From Bryobacter sp. (lineage in GTDB: Bacteria; Acidobacteriota; Terriglobia; Bryobacterales; Bryobacteraceae): a DNA stretch of 43,205 bases. The notes under the pieces were generated by a model that was given only the letters and a program-made list of their open reading frames with translations, was not told the origin of the DNA and did not search any database. Positions 6,809-15,025 of the stretch are shown one piece after another. The DNA lies in contig JALHNI010000040.1 of assembly GCA_022843605.1 (NCBI GenBank), forward strand, positions 1-43,205. The letters are read 5' to 3'. Each line of letters opens with the position of its first letter. Position 1 is the stretch's first letter. Made by a program: the position numbers and the translations under genes.

Positions 6809-8614
6809 GTGAATGTTTCCCGCCGTGCGCTCCTGACGGCGCTTCCCCTGGTCGCGCAAACCAGCCCCCCTGCCGTTAAGCGTCCGAACATCCTGTGGCT
6901 GTCCTTTGAGGATTCGAGCCCCATGCTCGGTTGCTACGGGGATCCCCACGCCATCACCCCCAACTCCGACGCCCTCGCTAAGCAAGGTGTCCGTTTCACG
7001 CGCGCCTATTCAGTCGCCGGTGTCTGTGCGCCCTCGCGCTCCGGCATCATCACGGGCATGTATCCCAGCGCCGTGGGCTCCATGCACATGCGCAGCAGCA
7101 TCAAGCTAGGGCCTGATGTCCGCTGCTTCCCGGAATACCTGCGCATCGCCGGCTACTACTGCACCAACAACGCCAAGACAGACTACAACTTCCCGTCCCC
7201 TGCTCGTGTTTGGAACGAAAGCGGACCCAAGGCTCATTGGCGCAATCGCCAACCGGACCAGCCGTTCTTCGCCGTCTTCAATCAGGAAGTCACCCACGAG
7301 AGCCGCTACCCTCGCCGCGGCAAAGAGCATGAGGCCGACATCGCTCGCCTGAAACCGGCTGAGCGTCAGGATCCGGCCAAGCTCACCACGCTTCCGCCTT
7401 ACTACCCCGACACGCCGGAAACACGCCGCGATTGGGCCAACGTCTACGAAGGCCTCACCGCCATGGACTATTGGCTGCGCGACCGCCTCCAGGAGATCTC
7501 CGAAGCCGGCCTTGAGAACGACACCATCGTCTTCTTCTGGGGCGACCACGGCGTTGGTCTTCCGCGCGCCAAACGCTGGCTCTACGAAAGCGGCACCCGC
7601 GTTCCGCTCATCGTCCGCATCCCGGAGCCGTTCCGCACCGCCGGCCAAGGTACGCCAAACAGCGTGAACTCCTCGTTGGTCAGCCTGATTGACCTCGGGC
7701 CGACGGTGCTGAATCTGTGCAGTATCCGTGTCCAAAGCAACATGAACGGCCAACCGTTTCTCGGTGCCGGCGTCCGCCCCCGCGAGTACGTCTACGGCAT
7801 TCGCGACCGCATGGACGAGCGTTACGACATGGTGCGTTCCGTGCGCGATGCCCGCTATCGCTACTTGCGCAATTTCGAGGAAACCCGACCCTACTATCAG
7901 TACATGAACACGGCGGAGCAGGGAACCACCATGCGCGAGATCCGGCGCCTGCAGGCTTCCGGCGAACTCTCTCCGGCCGCAGCGCGTTTTGCCGCTCCCC
8001 GGAAACCGGTGGAAGAGCTTTACGATGTCGAGGCCGACCCGCATGAGATCAACAACCTGGCCGGCGATCCCAAACACCGCCCCACGCTCGACCGCATGCG
8101 TGCCGCCCAACGGAAATGGGCGCTGGATACGCGCGACCTCGGCCTGATCCCTGAACCGGAACTGGTGGAAGCCGAGAATCGCATGGGGACTCGGCAATCG
8201 ATCCTCCAGGGACCGGAGTCAATGCATCTGCTGCGCGAGCTTTATGACGCGGCAACCGGTCCCAATGCGTCACGCTTCTTCAATTCCCGCAATGCGCCGT
8301 TGCGCTATTGGGCCGCCCGGCGCGGTGACGGCGCTACCATGCTGGCCACTCTGCTGCGGGACCCTTCCGCCGCCGTACGCATCGCCGCCGCCCGCCGTCT
8401 CGGCAATATCGATGTCCTGGCCCAGGAGTTAGCCAGCCCGCAACAATGGGTCCGCCTGATGGCGGCCAACGCGCTTGACGAGATGGGCGAAGCCGCCCGG
8501 CCCGTTTTGCCTGCGTTGCAGGCCGCTCTCAAGGATCCGGAAAACAACTACGTCGTGCGCGTCGTCAACCACGCGCTCAATGGCCTGCTCGGCACGCGGA
8601 ACCAAGTGAAATGA
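6809..8614 (+). CDS. Secreted sulfatase with C-terminal HEAT-like repeats
   Basis: The 601-residue protein has an N-terminal export segment, then the alkaline-phosphatase-fold sulfatase domain: RPNILWLSFED with the first metal Asp, and CAPSR at residues 73-77, whose Cys is the position converted to formylglycine. FFWGDHGVGLPRAKRWLYE follows near residue 245. Sulfatases hydrolyse sulfate esters; the substrate is unknown. From about residue 490 the protein continues into HEAT-like helical repeats (DPSAAVRIAAARRLG, QQWVRLMAANALDEMG), an unusual addition. GTG 6809 is chosen because an export-type leader VNVSRRALLTALPLVAQ starts there. The gene overlaps the next by 4 bp (ATGA). Confidence 0.88.
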   Translation: MNVSRRALLTALPLVAQTSPPAVKRPNILWLSFEDSSPMLGCYGDPHAITPNSDALAKQGVRFTRAYSVAGVCAPSRSGIITGMYPSAVGSMHMRSSIKLGPDVRCFPEYLRIAGYYCTNNAKTDYNFPSPARVWNESGPKAHWRNRQPDQPFFAVFNQEVTHESRYPRRGKEHEADIARLKPAERQDPAKLTTLPPYYPDTPETRRDWANVYEGLTAMDYWLRDRLQEISEAGLENDTIVFFWGDHGVGLPRAKRWLYESGTRVPLIVRIPEPFRTAGQGTPNSVNSSLVSLIDLGPTVLNLCSIRVQSNMNGQPFLGAGVRPREYVYGIRDRMDERYDMVRSVRDARYRYLRNFEETRPYYQYMNTAEQGTTMREIRRLQASGELSPAAARFAAPRKPVEELYDVEADPHEINNLAGDPKHRPTLDRMRAAQRKWALDTRDLGLIPEPELVEAENRMGTRQSILQGPESMHLLRELYDAATGPNASRFFNSRNAPLRYWAARRGDGATMLATLLRDPSAAVRIAAARRLGNIDVLAQELASPQQWVRLMAANALDEMGEAARPVLPALQAALKDPENNYVVRVVNHALNGLLGTRNQVK

Positions 8615-9531
8615 TCGCTTTCCTGCTGGTTCTCGCCGCCGACCTGTCCGGCCTCGAAGCCGTGATGGGGCCACTGCCCGCCAGGCCATCCGGGGCGCCT
8701 ATCGTTGAAGTCATTTCCGAAGTCACGCTCGATGGCGGTCTCGTCCGCCGCCAGATCATCTTCATCGGACGGGATCAGGATCGCGTCCCGGCCTACCTGT
8801 TTCTGCCGCCTGCCAAGGGCAAGGTTAAGCATCCTGCCATGCTCTGCCTCCATCAGACAACCCGCCTCGGAAAAGGCGAGCCCGCCGGCCTCGGCGGCAA
8901 GCCGGATCTGCACTACGCCCTTGAATTGGCCCGCCGCGGCTACGTCACGCTTGCGCCGGACTATCCGAATTTCGGTGACTATACGTTTGACCCTTACGCT
9001 CACGGCTACTCCAGCGCGACCATGAAAGGCATCGTCAACCATCAGCGCGCCCTCGATCTGCTCGCCGCACTGCCCCAAGTCGATGCGAAGCGCATGGGCG
9101 TCATCGGCCACTCTCTCGGTGGCCACAACTCGCTATTCCTCGCCGCCTTTGATTCTCGCGTGCGCGTCGCGGTCACCAGTTGCGGCTTCACCGCCTTCGC
9201 CCGCTACTACCAGGGCGACCTCACCGGCTGGAGCCATCGCGGTTACATGCCACGCATTGCCACCGAGTACGGCAAGAGCCCTGCCCGCATGCCCTTCGAC
9301 TTTTCCGATGTTTTCGCGGCCATCTCCCCGCGAGCTGTCTTCGTCAACGCCCCCTTGCACGATGCCAACTTCGACGTGACGGGCGTCCGGGAGACGTTGG
9401 CCAAGGTCGAGCGCCGCTTCAAGCGCGGCCGCCTCGAGGTCGCCTATCCCGACCGCGGCCACGAGTTCCCGCCCGACATCCGCGAGCAGGCCTATCGCTT
9501 CATCGACCGGCAGTTGCTACACTCAAGGTAG
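8611..9531 (+). CDS. Secreted alpha/beta hydrolase (esterase-like)
   Basis: The 306-residue product has a short hydrophobic leader (MIAFLLVLAADLSG) and an alpha/beta-hydrolase fold: LCLHQT for the oxyanion region, GHSLGG with nucleophile Ser168, and GHEFPP with the probable catalytic His284. The layout resembles dienelactone-hydrolase or acetyl-xylan-esterase-like enzymes. Its ATG overlaps the sulfatase stop (ATGA), so the two are translationally coupled and probably act on the same extracellular or periplasmic substrate, for example an acylated and sulfated glycan; that pairing is my inference. Confidence 0.85.
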   Translation: MIAFLLVLAADLSGLEAVMGPLPARPSGAPIVEVISEVTLDGGLVRRQIIFIGRDQDRVPAYLFLPPAKGKVKHPAMLCLHQTTRLGKGEPAGLGGKPDLHYALELARRGYVTLAPDYPNFGDYTFDPYAHGYSSATMKGIVNHQRALDLLAALPQVDAKRMGVIGHSLGGHNSLFLAAFDSRVRVAVTSCGFTAFARYYQGDLTGWSHRGYMPRIATEYGKSPARMPFDFSDVFAAISPRAVFVNAPLHDANFDVTGVRETLAKVERRFKRGRLEVAYPDRGHEFPPDIREQAYRFIDRQLLHSR

Positions 9532-9546
9532 CCGGGCACCAAAGAA

Positions 9547-9897
9547 GGGGGCGAAACGGCTTCGACGGGATTGCGTTGTTTTGAAGAGGCGTGTCGAGTT
9601 CCGAGCTCTCGTAAAACGATCGGAAATTATAACTGCCAACACGCAGTTTGCATACGCTGCTTAATTAATTAAGTAGCCGCTGCTCATCGGGGTGCTCCTG
9701 ACCTGATGTACCGGCGTCATCCTTAGGAGATCGGCCAAAGGCTTCTGTTCGTAGCCGGCGGTTTAAATCAATCGGACTGGACGATCGTCATCTTGCCGGT
9801 TCTGAGGCGGTCGTTAAGATTTAGAATTCGGATACACACGTAGGCTCTTCAGGGCAGACTTTTTCGGACGCGGGTTCAACTCCCGCCGCCTCCACCA
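9547..9897 (+). ncRNA. ssrA: tmRNA (ssrA)
   Basis: The sequence starts GGGGGCG (9547-9553), which pairs with CGCCTCC (9887-9893) to form the tRNA-like acceptor stem, followed by A and an encoded CCA (9895-9897). The T arm CGGGTTCAACTCCCG lies at 9871-9885. The hallmark 5' segment GGCTTCGACGGG is at 9558-9569. The tag frame runs 9635-9661 and reads ANTQFAYAA, then TAA at 9662-9664, close to the usual A-N...A-A tag form. tmRNA rescues stalled ribosomes and tags nascent proteins for degradation. It lies 15 bp after the hydrolase gene; I see no clear sigma70 promoter directly upstream. Confidence 0.97.
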
Positions 9898-9908
9898 CTT
9901 CTGTTTTT

Positions 9909-9936
9909 CGCGCCGCGATTGCGCGGCGCGGCTTTA
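9909..9936 (+). terminator. Probable terminator of ssrA
   Basis: A perfect 9-bp GC inverted repeat, CGCGCCGCG (9909-9917), loop ATTG, CGCGGCGCG (9922-9930), sits 12 bp after the tmRNA and is followed by the weak tail GCTTTAG. On the minus strand the hairpin is followed by A residues, so it fits the plus strand better. It also lies between ssrA and the convergent gene ending at 9934. Confidence 0.65.
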
Positions 9937-11022
9937 GTTTGATGCCGGGATCGACGTGAATGCGGGGCCGTTAAAGCGCAGCCCAAGCACCGCCACCGAT
10001 CCGGACGTGACGGTAAACGTCGCTGTCCCAGCGCTACCCGCCACCGCACTGAGTCCCGGAACGTTTCTCAGTACCACCGCCGTCTTGGCGTTCGCGCTGA
10101 GCGTGATGGTGCCGGAACCCAGGGATGCCCCTGCTGCGTTCTTCGCCGTTACGGTGACAGTCGTGGACGTGGTGCTGGGGTTTACGATCGCCGCGGCGGT
10201 AACGAAGTTCGTATCATCGAATGTCAGCGAAGTGGAGCGCGCTCCCACCGGCGATAGCGGCACGACAGCTTCCTGGTCCGGCAATCCCGCGACGCTCTGG
10301 CGGAAGACCGCGTAGCCGGTGACACCCACGGGCGGGGTGACGGCGACGTAACCTTGAGATAACTCTCCGACGTTGCGAGCCTCCAGCCTGACGGAGCCGC
10401 CGGCGGGAATGCTGACGTTGTTTGGGAATCCTGCGACGGCCAACGGCGTGCCGTTGTCCCCGGTCACCGCGATGGGAAACGAGACGGCGGTTGCGGTCGA
10501 ATTGGCAAAGTACAACGCCGTATACCAGCCGCCACCAGAGACGAACTGCGGAAGAACTTTCTGGCCCGTGCCAAGCGTGCCGGTGCCGGTGAGTGTGAAC
10601 GTCGTGCTGGTGGTTGAACTCGCGTTCACCGTTCCGTCAAGGCTTGTGAACGTTCCCCGGGCGCCTTCGAGACGGCCGATTCCGCCGAGAATATTCAACC
10701 TTCCAAGTCCGGTCGTTGTTCCGCCAACTTGGGGAATCAGGACTCCGCTCGGGACTTCCAGGGTGCCGTAAAGAATCGCGCCGTCTGGGAAAACCAGTGC
10801 GATATTGCTGATGATGGGGCCGGTGCTGGCACCCGAGATGCCTGACGAGTCGACCCTCCCCCCGCCGCTGAGCGTTGCATTGCCTAAGCCGGAGATTGTC
10901 CCGGTTCCGATGATCGAAAAGTTGGGCACGCTGAGCGTCGCCGTGCCGGACAAGGAAATATTCACCGTTTGACCCAACAGGCCTGCGGCGCAAATGGCGA
11001 GGTAGACGGGTAGTCTGAGCAT
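9934..11022 (-). CDS. Secreted protein of unknown function, Thr/Ser/Gly-rich
   Basis: The 362-residue product begins with a signal peptide (MLRLPVYLAICAAGLLGQ). Residues of about 18-150 are short Thr/Ser/Gly-rich beta repeats (GTATLSVPNF, GTGTISGLGNATLSGGG), like a filament or adhesin surface. The region of about 160-260 resembles a beta-sandwich phrase common in acidobacterial exported proteins (GGGWYTALYFANSTATAVSF), and a second related unit follows to the end. No catalytic motif or anchor is visible. The function is probably structural or adhesive (inference). Confidence 0.65.
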   Translation of the reverse strand: MLRLPVYLAICAAGLLGQTVNISLSGTATLSVPNFSIIGTGTISGLGNATLSGGGRVDSSGISGASTGPIISNIALVFPDGAILYGTLEVPSGVLIPQVGGTTTGLGRLNILGGIGRLEGARGTFTSLDGTVNASSTTSTTFTLTGTGTLGTGQKVLPQFVSGGGWYTALYFANSTATAVSFPIAVTGDNGTPLAVAGFPNNVSIPAGGSVRLEARNVGELSQGYVAVTPPVGVTGYAVFRQSVAGLPDQEAVVPLSPVGARSTSLTFDDTNFVTAAAIVNPSTTSTTVTVTAKNAAGASLGSGTITLSANAKTAVVLRNVPGLSAVAGSAGTATFTVTSGSVAVLGLRFNGPAFTSIPASN

Positions 11023-11104
11023 GGCTCAAAATACCACAGTGCCCAGCGGATACGTGCGGGCTCAGACTTCGCAACTGTGGCTATTGAATTGCCTGCTACT
11101 CTGG

Positions 11105-11971
11105 ATGCACCCCGATGTCCAACCGAATGAGCACCACTTGACCCCCTCATCCCTCTCAGGCGTCCGTTTGCGCGTAGGTTACGAACTTACCTACAACTGC
11201 CTCCAGGAGACGCCGATGATCCTGCTGGTCAACGTCCACTACTCGCGTGCTTCGGACCTCATCATTCCTGACCAACTGCGGACTGATCCCGCCGTACCTA
11301 TCCGGGCCTATCGCGATGGGTTCGGCAACTGGTGCCACCGCATTACCGCACCCGCGGGCCGCATTCGCATCAGCAGCGACGGACTCATTTTGGACAATGC
11401 CCAGTTGGATCCCTACCTGCCGGACACGCCCCAACACGAAGTGCAGGATTTGCCCGAGGAGACCTTAGCCTTTCTGCTGGGCAGCAGATATTGCGAAACG
11501 GATCGCTTGTCCGAGACGGCCTGGCAATTGTTCGGCAACACGCCTCCCGGCTGGGCCCGTGTCCAGGCGATTTGCGACTACGTTCATAACCACATCTGGT
11601 TTAACTATCAGAATGCGCGCGCCACTCGATCGGCCTACGAGGCCTTCAATGAACGTACCGGCGTCTGCCGGGACTATGCCCACTTGGCCGTTACGTTTTG
11701 CCGCTGCATGAACATACCCGCGCGCTATTGCACGGGCTATCTAAGCGACCTGCATACGCCGCCGCCGTGGGGTTTGCCTGATTTTGCGGCGTGGTTTGAA
11801 GTCTACCTTGGCGGAGCGTGGCATATGTTCGATCCACGCAATAACGTTCGCCGGGCCGGACGTATCCTGATGGCTCGTGGCCGGGACGCTTCGGATGTGG
11901 CCATCGCCACTACCTTCGGCCCCAGCTTCCTCGAGAGCTTTCGCGTCTGGACCCACGAAGAACCGTCTTAA
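11105..11971 (+). CDS. Transglutaminase-like (papain-fold) protein
   Basis: The domain is clear: RLRVGYELTYNC at the N-terminus, then TGVCRDYAHLAVTFCRCMNI with the nucleophile Cys (residue 188 from ATG 11105), ARYCTGYLSD, and DFAAWFEVYLGGAWHMFDPR. Family members are cytosolic proteases or amide-forming enzymes, mostly uncharacterised in bacteria. The position often held by His in an HAW motif reads AAW here; related proteins may place His elsewhere, so activity is uncertain. The frame is open from ATG 11021, which would overlap the divergent gene; homology starts near codon 50, so ATG 11105 or TTG 11168 is more likely. No ribosome binding site decides it. Confidence 0.8.
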   Translation: MHPDVQPNEHHLTPSSLSGVRLRVGYELTYNCLQETPMILLVNVHYSRASDLIIPDQLRTDPAVPIRAYRDGFGNWCHRITAPAGRIRISSDGLILDNAQLDPYLPDTPQHEVQDLPEETLAFLLGSRYCETDRLSETAWQLFGNTPPGWARVQAICDYVHNHIWFNYQNARATRSAYEAFNERTGVCRDYAHLAVTFCRCMNIPARYCTGYLSDLHTPPPWGLPDFAAWFEVYLGGAWHMFDPRNNVRRAGRILMARGRDASDVAIATTFGPSFLESFRVWTHEEPS

Positions 11972-11992
11972 CATTCTTTACTCCGGGTTTAC
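11967..11992. promoter_or_regulatory. Candidate response-regulator site upstream of the kinase gene
   Basis: Three half-sites CTTAA (11967), TTTAC (11977) and TTTAC (11988) are spaced 10 and 11 bp apart, the helical spacing typical of OmpR/CpxR-type tandem binding. The core TTAACATTCTTTAC recurs, with one extra C, at 15012-15025. It lies about 55-80 bp upstream of the histidine kinase ATG. Confidence 0.35.
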
Positions 11993-12046
11993 CAAGATTT
12001 GGTCCTGGCTGGACAGACCATCGTCTATCGTGAGAGATGGAACAGC

Positions 12047-13813
12047 ATGGACTTTGATCAGATTAAGCGCCGCGCCTGGTTCTCCGCCAGTCTCATCGCC
12101 TTACTCGGCGTGCTTGGCTTGGTGATGGCCCTGCTGCAGTATCGCTGGACGGGCGAACTGAGCCGTGCCGAGCAGGATCGTCTGGGGGACGCTCTCCAGC
12201 GTTCGCTGTCCCGGTTAAGTCACGATCTCGACGAAGAGATTCTGAGCCCGGCGCGAGCCTTGCCCCCCACTGACACTGAGGTTGCGGAGCAGGGCCGCGA
12301 GGCGGCATACATCGCGCGTCTCAGACGCTGGGCGACCCAAACCGGAGATACGAAACTTCTTCGCGCCGTGGGTTTGGCAATTCCCGATCACGGCGCGCTC
12401 CAGTTGAAGATCCTTGACCCTGGCAAACGGGAGTTTGCCGTCGCGGATTGGCCCGCGAGTTGGTCAATATTGCGCGAGCAACTCACCCGGAGAGCGCGAG
12501 GCGAGCGCGTCGCCCCGACGGAGCCGCAATCGCTGATCGTTGAGATTCCCAGGTTTTCGCGGACTGTGACCGCGTCCTCAATTAGTGAGCATGACTGGCT
12601 GATCCTGGAATTCGATCCCGTCTACATCCGTGAAGTCCTGCTGCCTCGTCAGGTTGCCCGCCATCTGCCTTCAGGCGACCAGGAGCCTTATCAGGTGGAA
12701 GTGTTTGAGCACGAGAAGTCGATCTTCCGCCTGGGCCTCGCGGGCAATGAGTCGATCCGTCAACACGCCTCCGCGTCGATCCGGCTATTGGTGCTTGCGC
12801 GTCCCGGAATGATGGCGAGACCAATGGGAGGTCCGCCGCCCCACGAGCATGGACCGAGGGCCAATGGCGACGGCCGACCGCGTCCGCCCCTCACGGGCGG
12901 AATGGGACTCGGACCCAGGGGCGGAAGCGGAAGATGGCAGATGTTTGTGAGCCCTCCCGGAGGTTCTCTGGATACGCTCGTTGAGCGCGCCCGTTGGCGG
13001 AACTTCGCTTTGGCGCTCACCCTGATCGCGCTGATTATCGCCACGGCGCTACTGTTGGTTCGGTCTGCCCGTCAGGCCCAGCAACTCGCTGAACTGCAGA
13101 TGAACTTTGTCTCGAGCGTCTCGCACGAGTTGCGTACGCCACTCACCGTGATCCGGACGGCCGCCTTCAATTTGCGTGGCCGCGTGGCCGCTAAGCCGGA
13201 TCAAGTGGAACGCTACGGTAAGCTGATTCAAGAGCAGAGCGAGAAACTCGGTGCGCTCGTGGAGCAGGTCCTCCGCTACGCCAGTTCCCGCGTCGGCCAA
13301 GTGATTCATGAGCGGGAGGCCGTCGTGATCGACGACATTATTGAAGGCGGAATTCGATCGAGCCAATTGGCGCTCGACAGCTCGCCGTATCAGTTGGACA
13401 AACAGGTTGACCCTGGGTTGCCTCTTGTCCTGGCCGATGAACGTGCGTTGCAGCATGTGGTTCAGAACTTACTCGACAATGCCGTTAAGTACGGTACAGA
13501 AACGAGTAACTGGATCGGGCTGAGCGCCCATCAGGCCGGCGAGTTTGTCGAGATAAAAGTTGCCGACCGCGGACCTGGAATCCCCCCCGACGAACGGGCG
13601 TTGGTCTTCGAGCCTTTCTTCCGTGGCCGCCGCGCCCTGGCCGATCAGATTAATGGCACTGGCCTGGGCCTGAATCTTGTGAAGAAGATCGTAGAGGCGC
13701 ACGGCGGCACGATTCGGGTGCAGTGCCACGTCCCGCAAGGCTCAGAGTTTATCGTGCGAGTTCCTATCGCCCCCCCGGAGATGCAAGATGAGTTCGCGCA
13801 TACTGCTGGTTGA
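12047..13813 (+). CDS. Membrane sensor histidine kinase
   Basis: The 588-residue protein has TM1 (FSASLIALLGVLGLVMAL, about residues 12-32), a large periplasmic region, TM2 (NFALALTLIALIIATALLLV, about 320-345), and then HisKA with SHELRTP (phosphorylated His360) and an HATPase_c domain with N box LLDNAVKYG, G1 DRGPGIP and G2 GTGLGLNLVK. The periplasmic part ends in a Gly/Pro/His-rich stretch around residues 260-305 (MMARPMGGPPPHEHG). ATG 12047 is chosen because TM1 follows at the usual distance; an upstream start is open at 11999. The response regulator overlaps its 3' end by 26 bp. Confidence 0.92.
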   Translation: MDFDQIKRRAWFSASLIALLGVLGLVMALLQYRWTGELSRAEQDRLGDALQRSLSRLSHDLDEEILSPARALPPTDTEVAEQGREAAYIARLRRWATQTGDTKLLRAVGLAIPDHGALQLKILDPGKREFAVADWPASWSILREQLTRRARGERVAPTEPQSLIVEIPRFSRTVTASSISEHDWLILEFDPVYIREVLLPRQVARHLPSGDQEPYQVEVFEHEKSIFRLGLAGNESIRQHASASIRLLVLARPGMMARPMGGPPPHEHGPRANGDGRPRPPLTGGMGLGPRGGSGRWQMFVSPPGGSLDTLVERARWRNFALALTLIALIIATALLLVRSARQAQQLAELQMNFVSSVSHELRTPLTVIRTAAFNLRGRVAAKPDQVERYGKLIQEQSEKLGALVEQVLRYASSRVGQVIHEREAVVIDDIIEGGIRSSQLALDSSPYQLDKQVDPGLPLVLADERALQHVVQNLLDNAVKYGTETSNWIGLSAHQAGEFVEIKVADRGPGIPPDERALVFEPFFRGRRALADQINGTGLGLNLVKKIVEAHGGTIRVQCHVPQGSEFIVRVPIAPPEMQDEFAHTAG

Positions 13814-14474
13814 GGATTCACCCGGGCTCCTCCTCACCATTCCCGACTTACTCTCCACTGACGGCCATGAAGTCTTTACTGAGCAGGATGGCGAAGCCGG
13901 TTTGGCGCGCGCTTCCACCGAAGAATTCGACTTGATCATCTTGGATGTGATGCTACCCAAGAAAAATGGCTTCGATGTCTGCCGGGATTTGCGCCAAAAA
14001 GGTATCGACGTGGCGATTCTGATGCTGACGGCAAAGACTCAGGTCGTCGATCGCGTCGTTGGCCTGAAGCTGGGTGCGGACGACTATCTCGCCAAGCCCT
14101 TCGACCCAACTGAGTTACTTGCCCGCGTCGAGGCCCTACTGCGCCGCGTAAAGAAGGATCACCGGATACCGGTGCATACCTTCGAGTTCGGCGAGGTAAA
14201 AGTTGATTTTGAGTCGGGCGAAGTGTCTCGGGCCGGTGTGGAAGTGGCGTTAGCCAGCAAGGAACTACGTCTCCTCCGTTATCTGGTGGATCAGCGCGGC
14301 CGCGTTGTCCCACGCGAGGAGTTACTCCGCAACGTTTGGGAATATCAGAGTGAAGTTTCTTCCCGGACCGTCGACGTCCATGTCGCGTGGCTGCGACAGA
14401 AGTTGGAAGAGAATCCGCAACTTCCCCGCCACATCCATACCATCCGAGGCAAGGGCTACCGCTTTCTGCCTTAG
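13788..14474 (+). CDS. OmpR-family response regulator
   Basis: The 228-residue product has a receiver domain with the acidic pair in LLVEDS, phospho-acceptor Asp53 in LIILDVMLPKKNG and the KPFDP lysine, followed by a winged-helix DNA-binding domain (about residues 130-228) with SSRTVDVHVAWLRQKLEE and the terminal RGKGYRF motif. It overlaps the 3' end of the kinase gene by 26 bp and is surely its partner. Being next to a Spy/CpxP-like gene, it may control envelope stress; this is inferred from neighbours and the shared upstream motif. Confidence 0.93.
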   Translation: MSSRILLVEDSPGLLLTIPDLLSTDGHEVFTEQDGEAGLARASTEEFDLIILDVMLPKKNGFDVCRDLRQKGIDVAILMLTAKTQVVDRVVGLKLGADDYLAKPFDPTELLARVEALLRRVKKDHRIPVHTFEFGEVKVDFESGEVSRAGVEVALASKELRLLRYLVDQRGRVVPREELLRNVWEYQSEVSSRTVDVHVAWLRQKLEENPQLPRHIHTIRGKGYRFLP

Positions 14475-14477
14475 TGC

Positions 14478-14513
14478 AAAGAAAAAGGGAGGGACTCAGT
14501 TGAGCCTCTCCCT
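14478..14513 (-). terminator. Rho-independent terminator of the Spy-like gene
   Basis: Reading the minus strand, arm AGGGAGAGGCTCA (14513-14501), a 2-base loop and arm TGAGTCCCTCCCT (14498-14486) form a 13-bp stem with one mismatch and one G-U pair. A tract TTTTTCTTT (14485-14477) follows. It sits 23 bp after the minus-strand gene ending at 14536 and overlaps the end of the convergent operon. Confidence 0.8.
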
Positions 14514-14535
14514 CTCACCATCGGTGCCGAAAGTC

Positions 14536-14949
14536 TTAGCGTGGACCCCGTCTACCCTCTCCTTGCCCTTGCATAGCGTCGTATTTCGTCTTCTGTTCCG
14601 CCGTCAGCAGAGCGTAGAACTTTGCGCTCGCCTTGGCGCGAATCCCCGCGAGTTGACCTTCCACCACCCCGATCGCCGCGGCAAGCCGGTCAAGTTCGGC
14701 GTCGCTGGCATTCGCCTTCACTGCGGTCGCGAGCGCCGTGCGGGCGGACGTTAGGGTCCCACGCGCCGTCTCCGACGCGGTCTCCGCGGCATCAAAGATG
14801 GCCTTGGCCTGCGTCTTTTGAGTATCGGTCAAGGTCAGGTATCCGGTCAGAAAATCCAGCGAGTTTCCGCGGCCCCGCGGACCCTGCGCTACTACCGGCA
14901 AAGCAGCCATCAACATCATGGCGGCGGTAATCAATCGTCTGTTCATCAT
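14536..14949 (-). CDS. Spy/CpxP-like periplasmic protein
   Basis: AGGAGG lies 10 bp before ATG 14949, so the 137-residue form beginning MMNRRLITAAMMLMAALPVV is preferred over a longer open frame. After the signal peptide the protein is wholly helical, with LTLTDTQKTQAKAIFDAAE near residue 40 and LLTAEQKTKYDAMQ near the C-terminus: two LTxxQ-like motifs, as in Spy/CpxP periplasmic chaperones. Such proteins bind unfolded envelope proteins and are controlled by Cpx/Bae-type two-component systems. Here it lies between two OmpR-type regulators, with a candidate regulator site about 60 bp upstream. Confidence 0.8.
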   Translation of the reverse strand: MMNRRLITAAMMLMAALPVVAQGPRGRGNSLDFLTGYLTLTDTQKTQAKAIFDAAETASETARGTLTSARTALATAVKANASDAELDRLAAAIGVVEGQLAGIRAKASAKFYALLTAEQKTKYDAMQGQGEGRRGPR

Positions 14950-15009
14950 TCTTGGTGAACCTCCTGATCCTTTAAACGCAATGGCCGCCAATCAGTTGCG
15001 CTGCCGGTC

Positions 15010-15025
15010 GTAAACATTCCTTTAC
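15010..15025. promoter_or_regulatory. Candidate response-regulator site upstream of the Spy-like gene
   Basis: GTAAACATTCCTTTAC is an inverted repeat (GTAAA, 6 bases, TTTAC) and shares the core AACATTC(C)TTTAC with the site upstream of the kinase gene at 11967-11992. It overlaps the stop codon of the upstream regulator gene and lies 61 bp before the Spy-like ATG. GTAAA half-sites recall CpxR boxes. Confidence 0.4.

Noticed and set aside
7106-8197. 363-residue minus-strand frame opposite the sulfatase gene
   Set aside because: The plus strand has a complete sulfatase with all motifs; the opposite frame has no domain or ribosome binding site.
11021-11104. ATG 11021 as start of the transglutaminase-like gene
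   Set aside because: It shares CATG with the start of the divergent gene, leaving no promoter space, and homology begins about 47 codons later.
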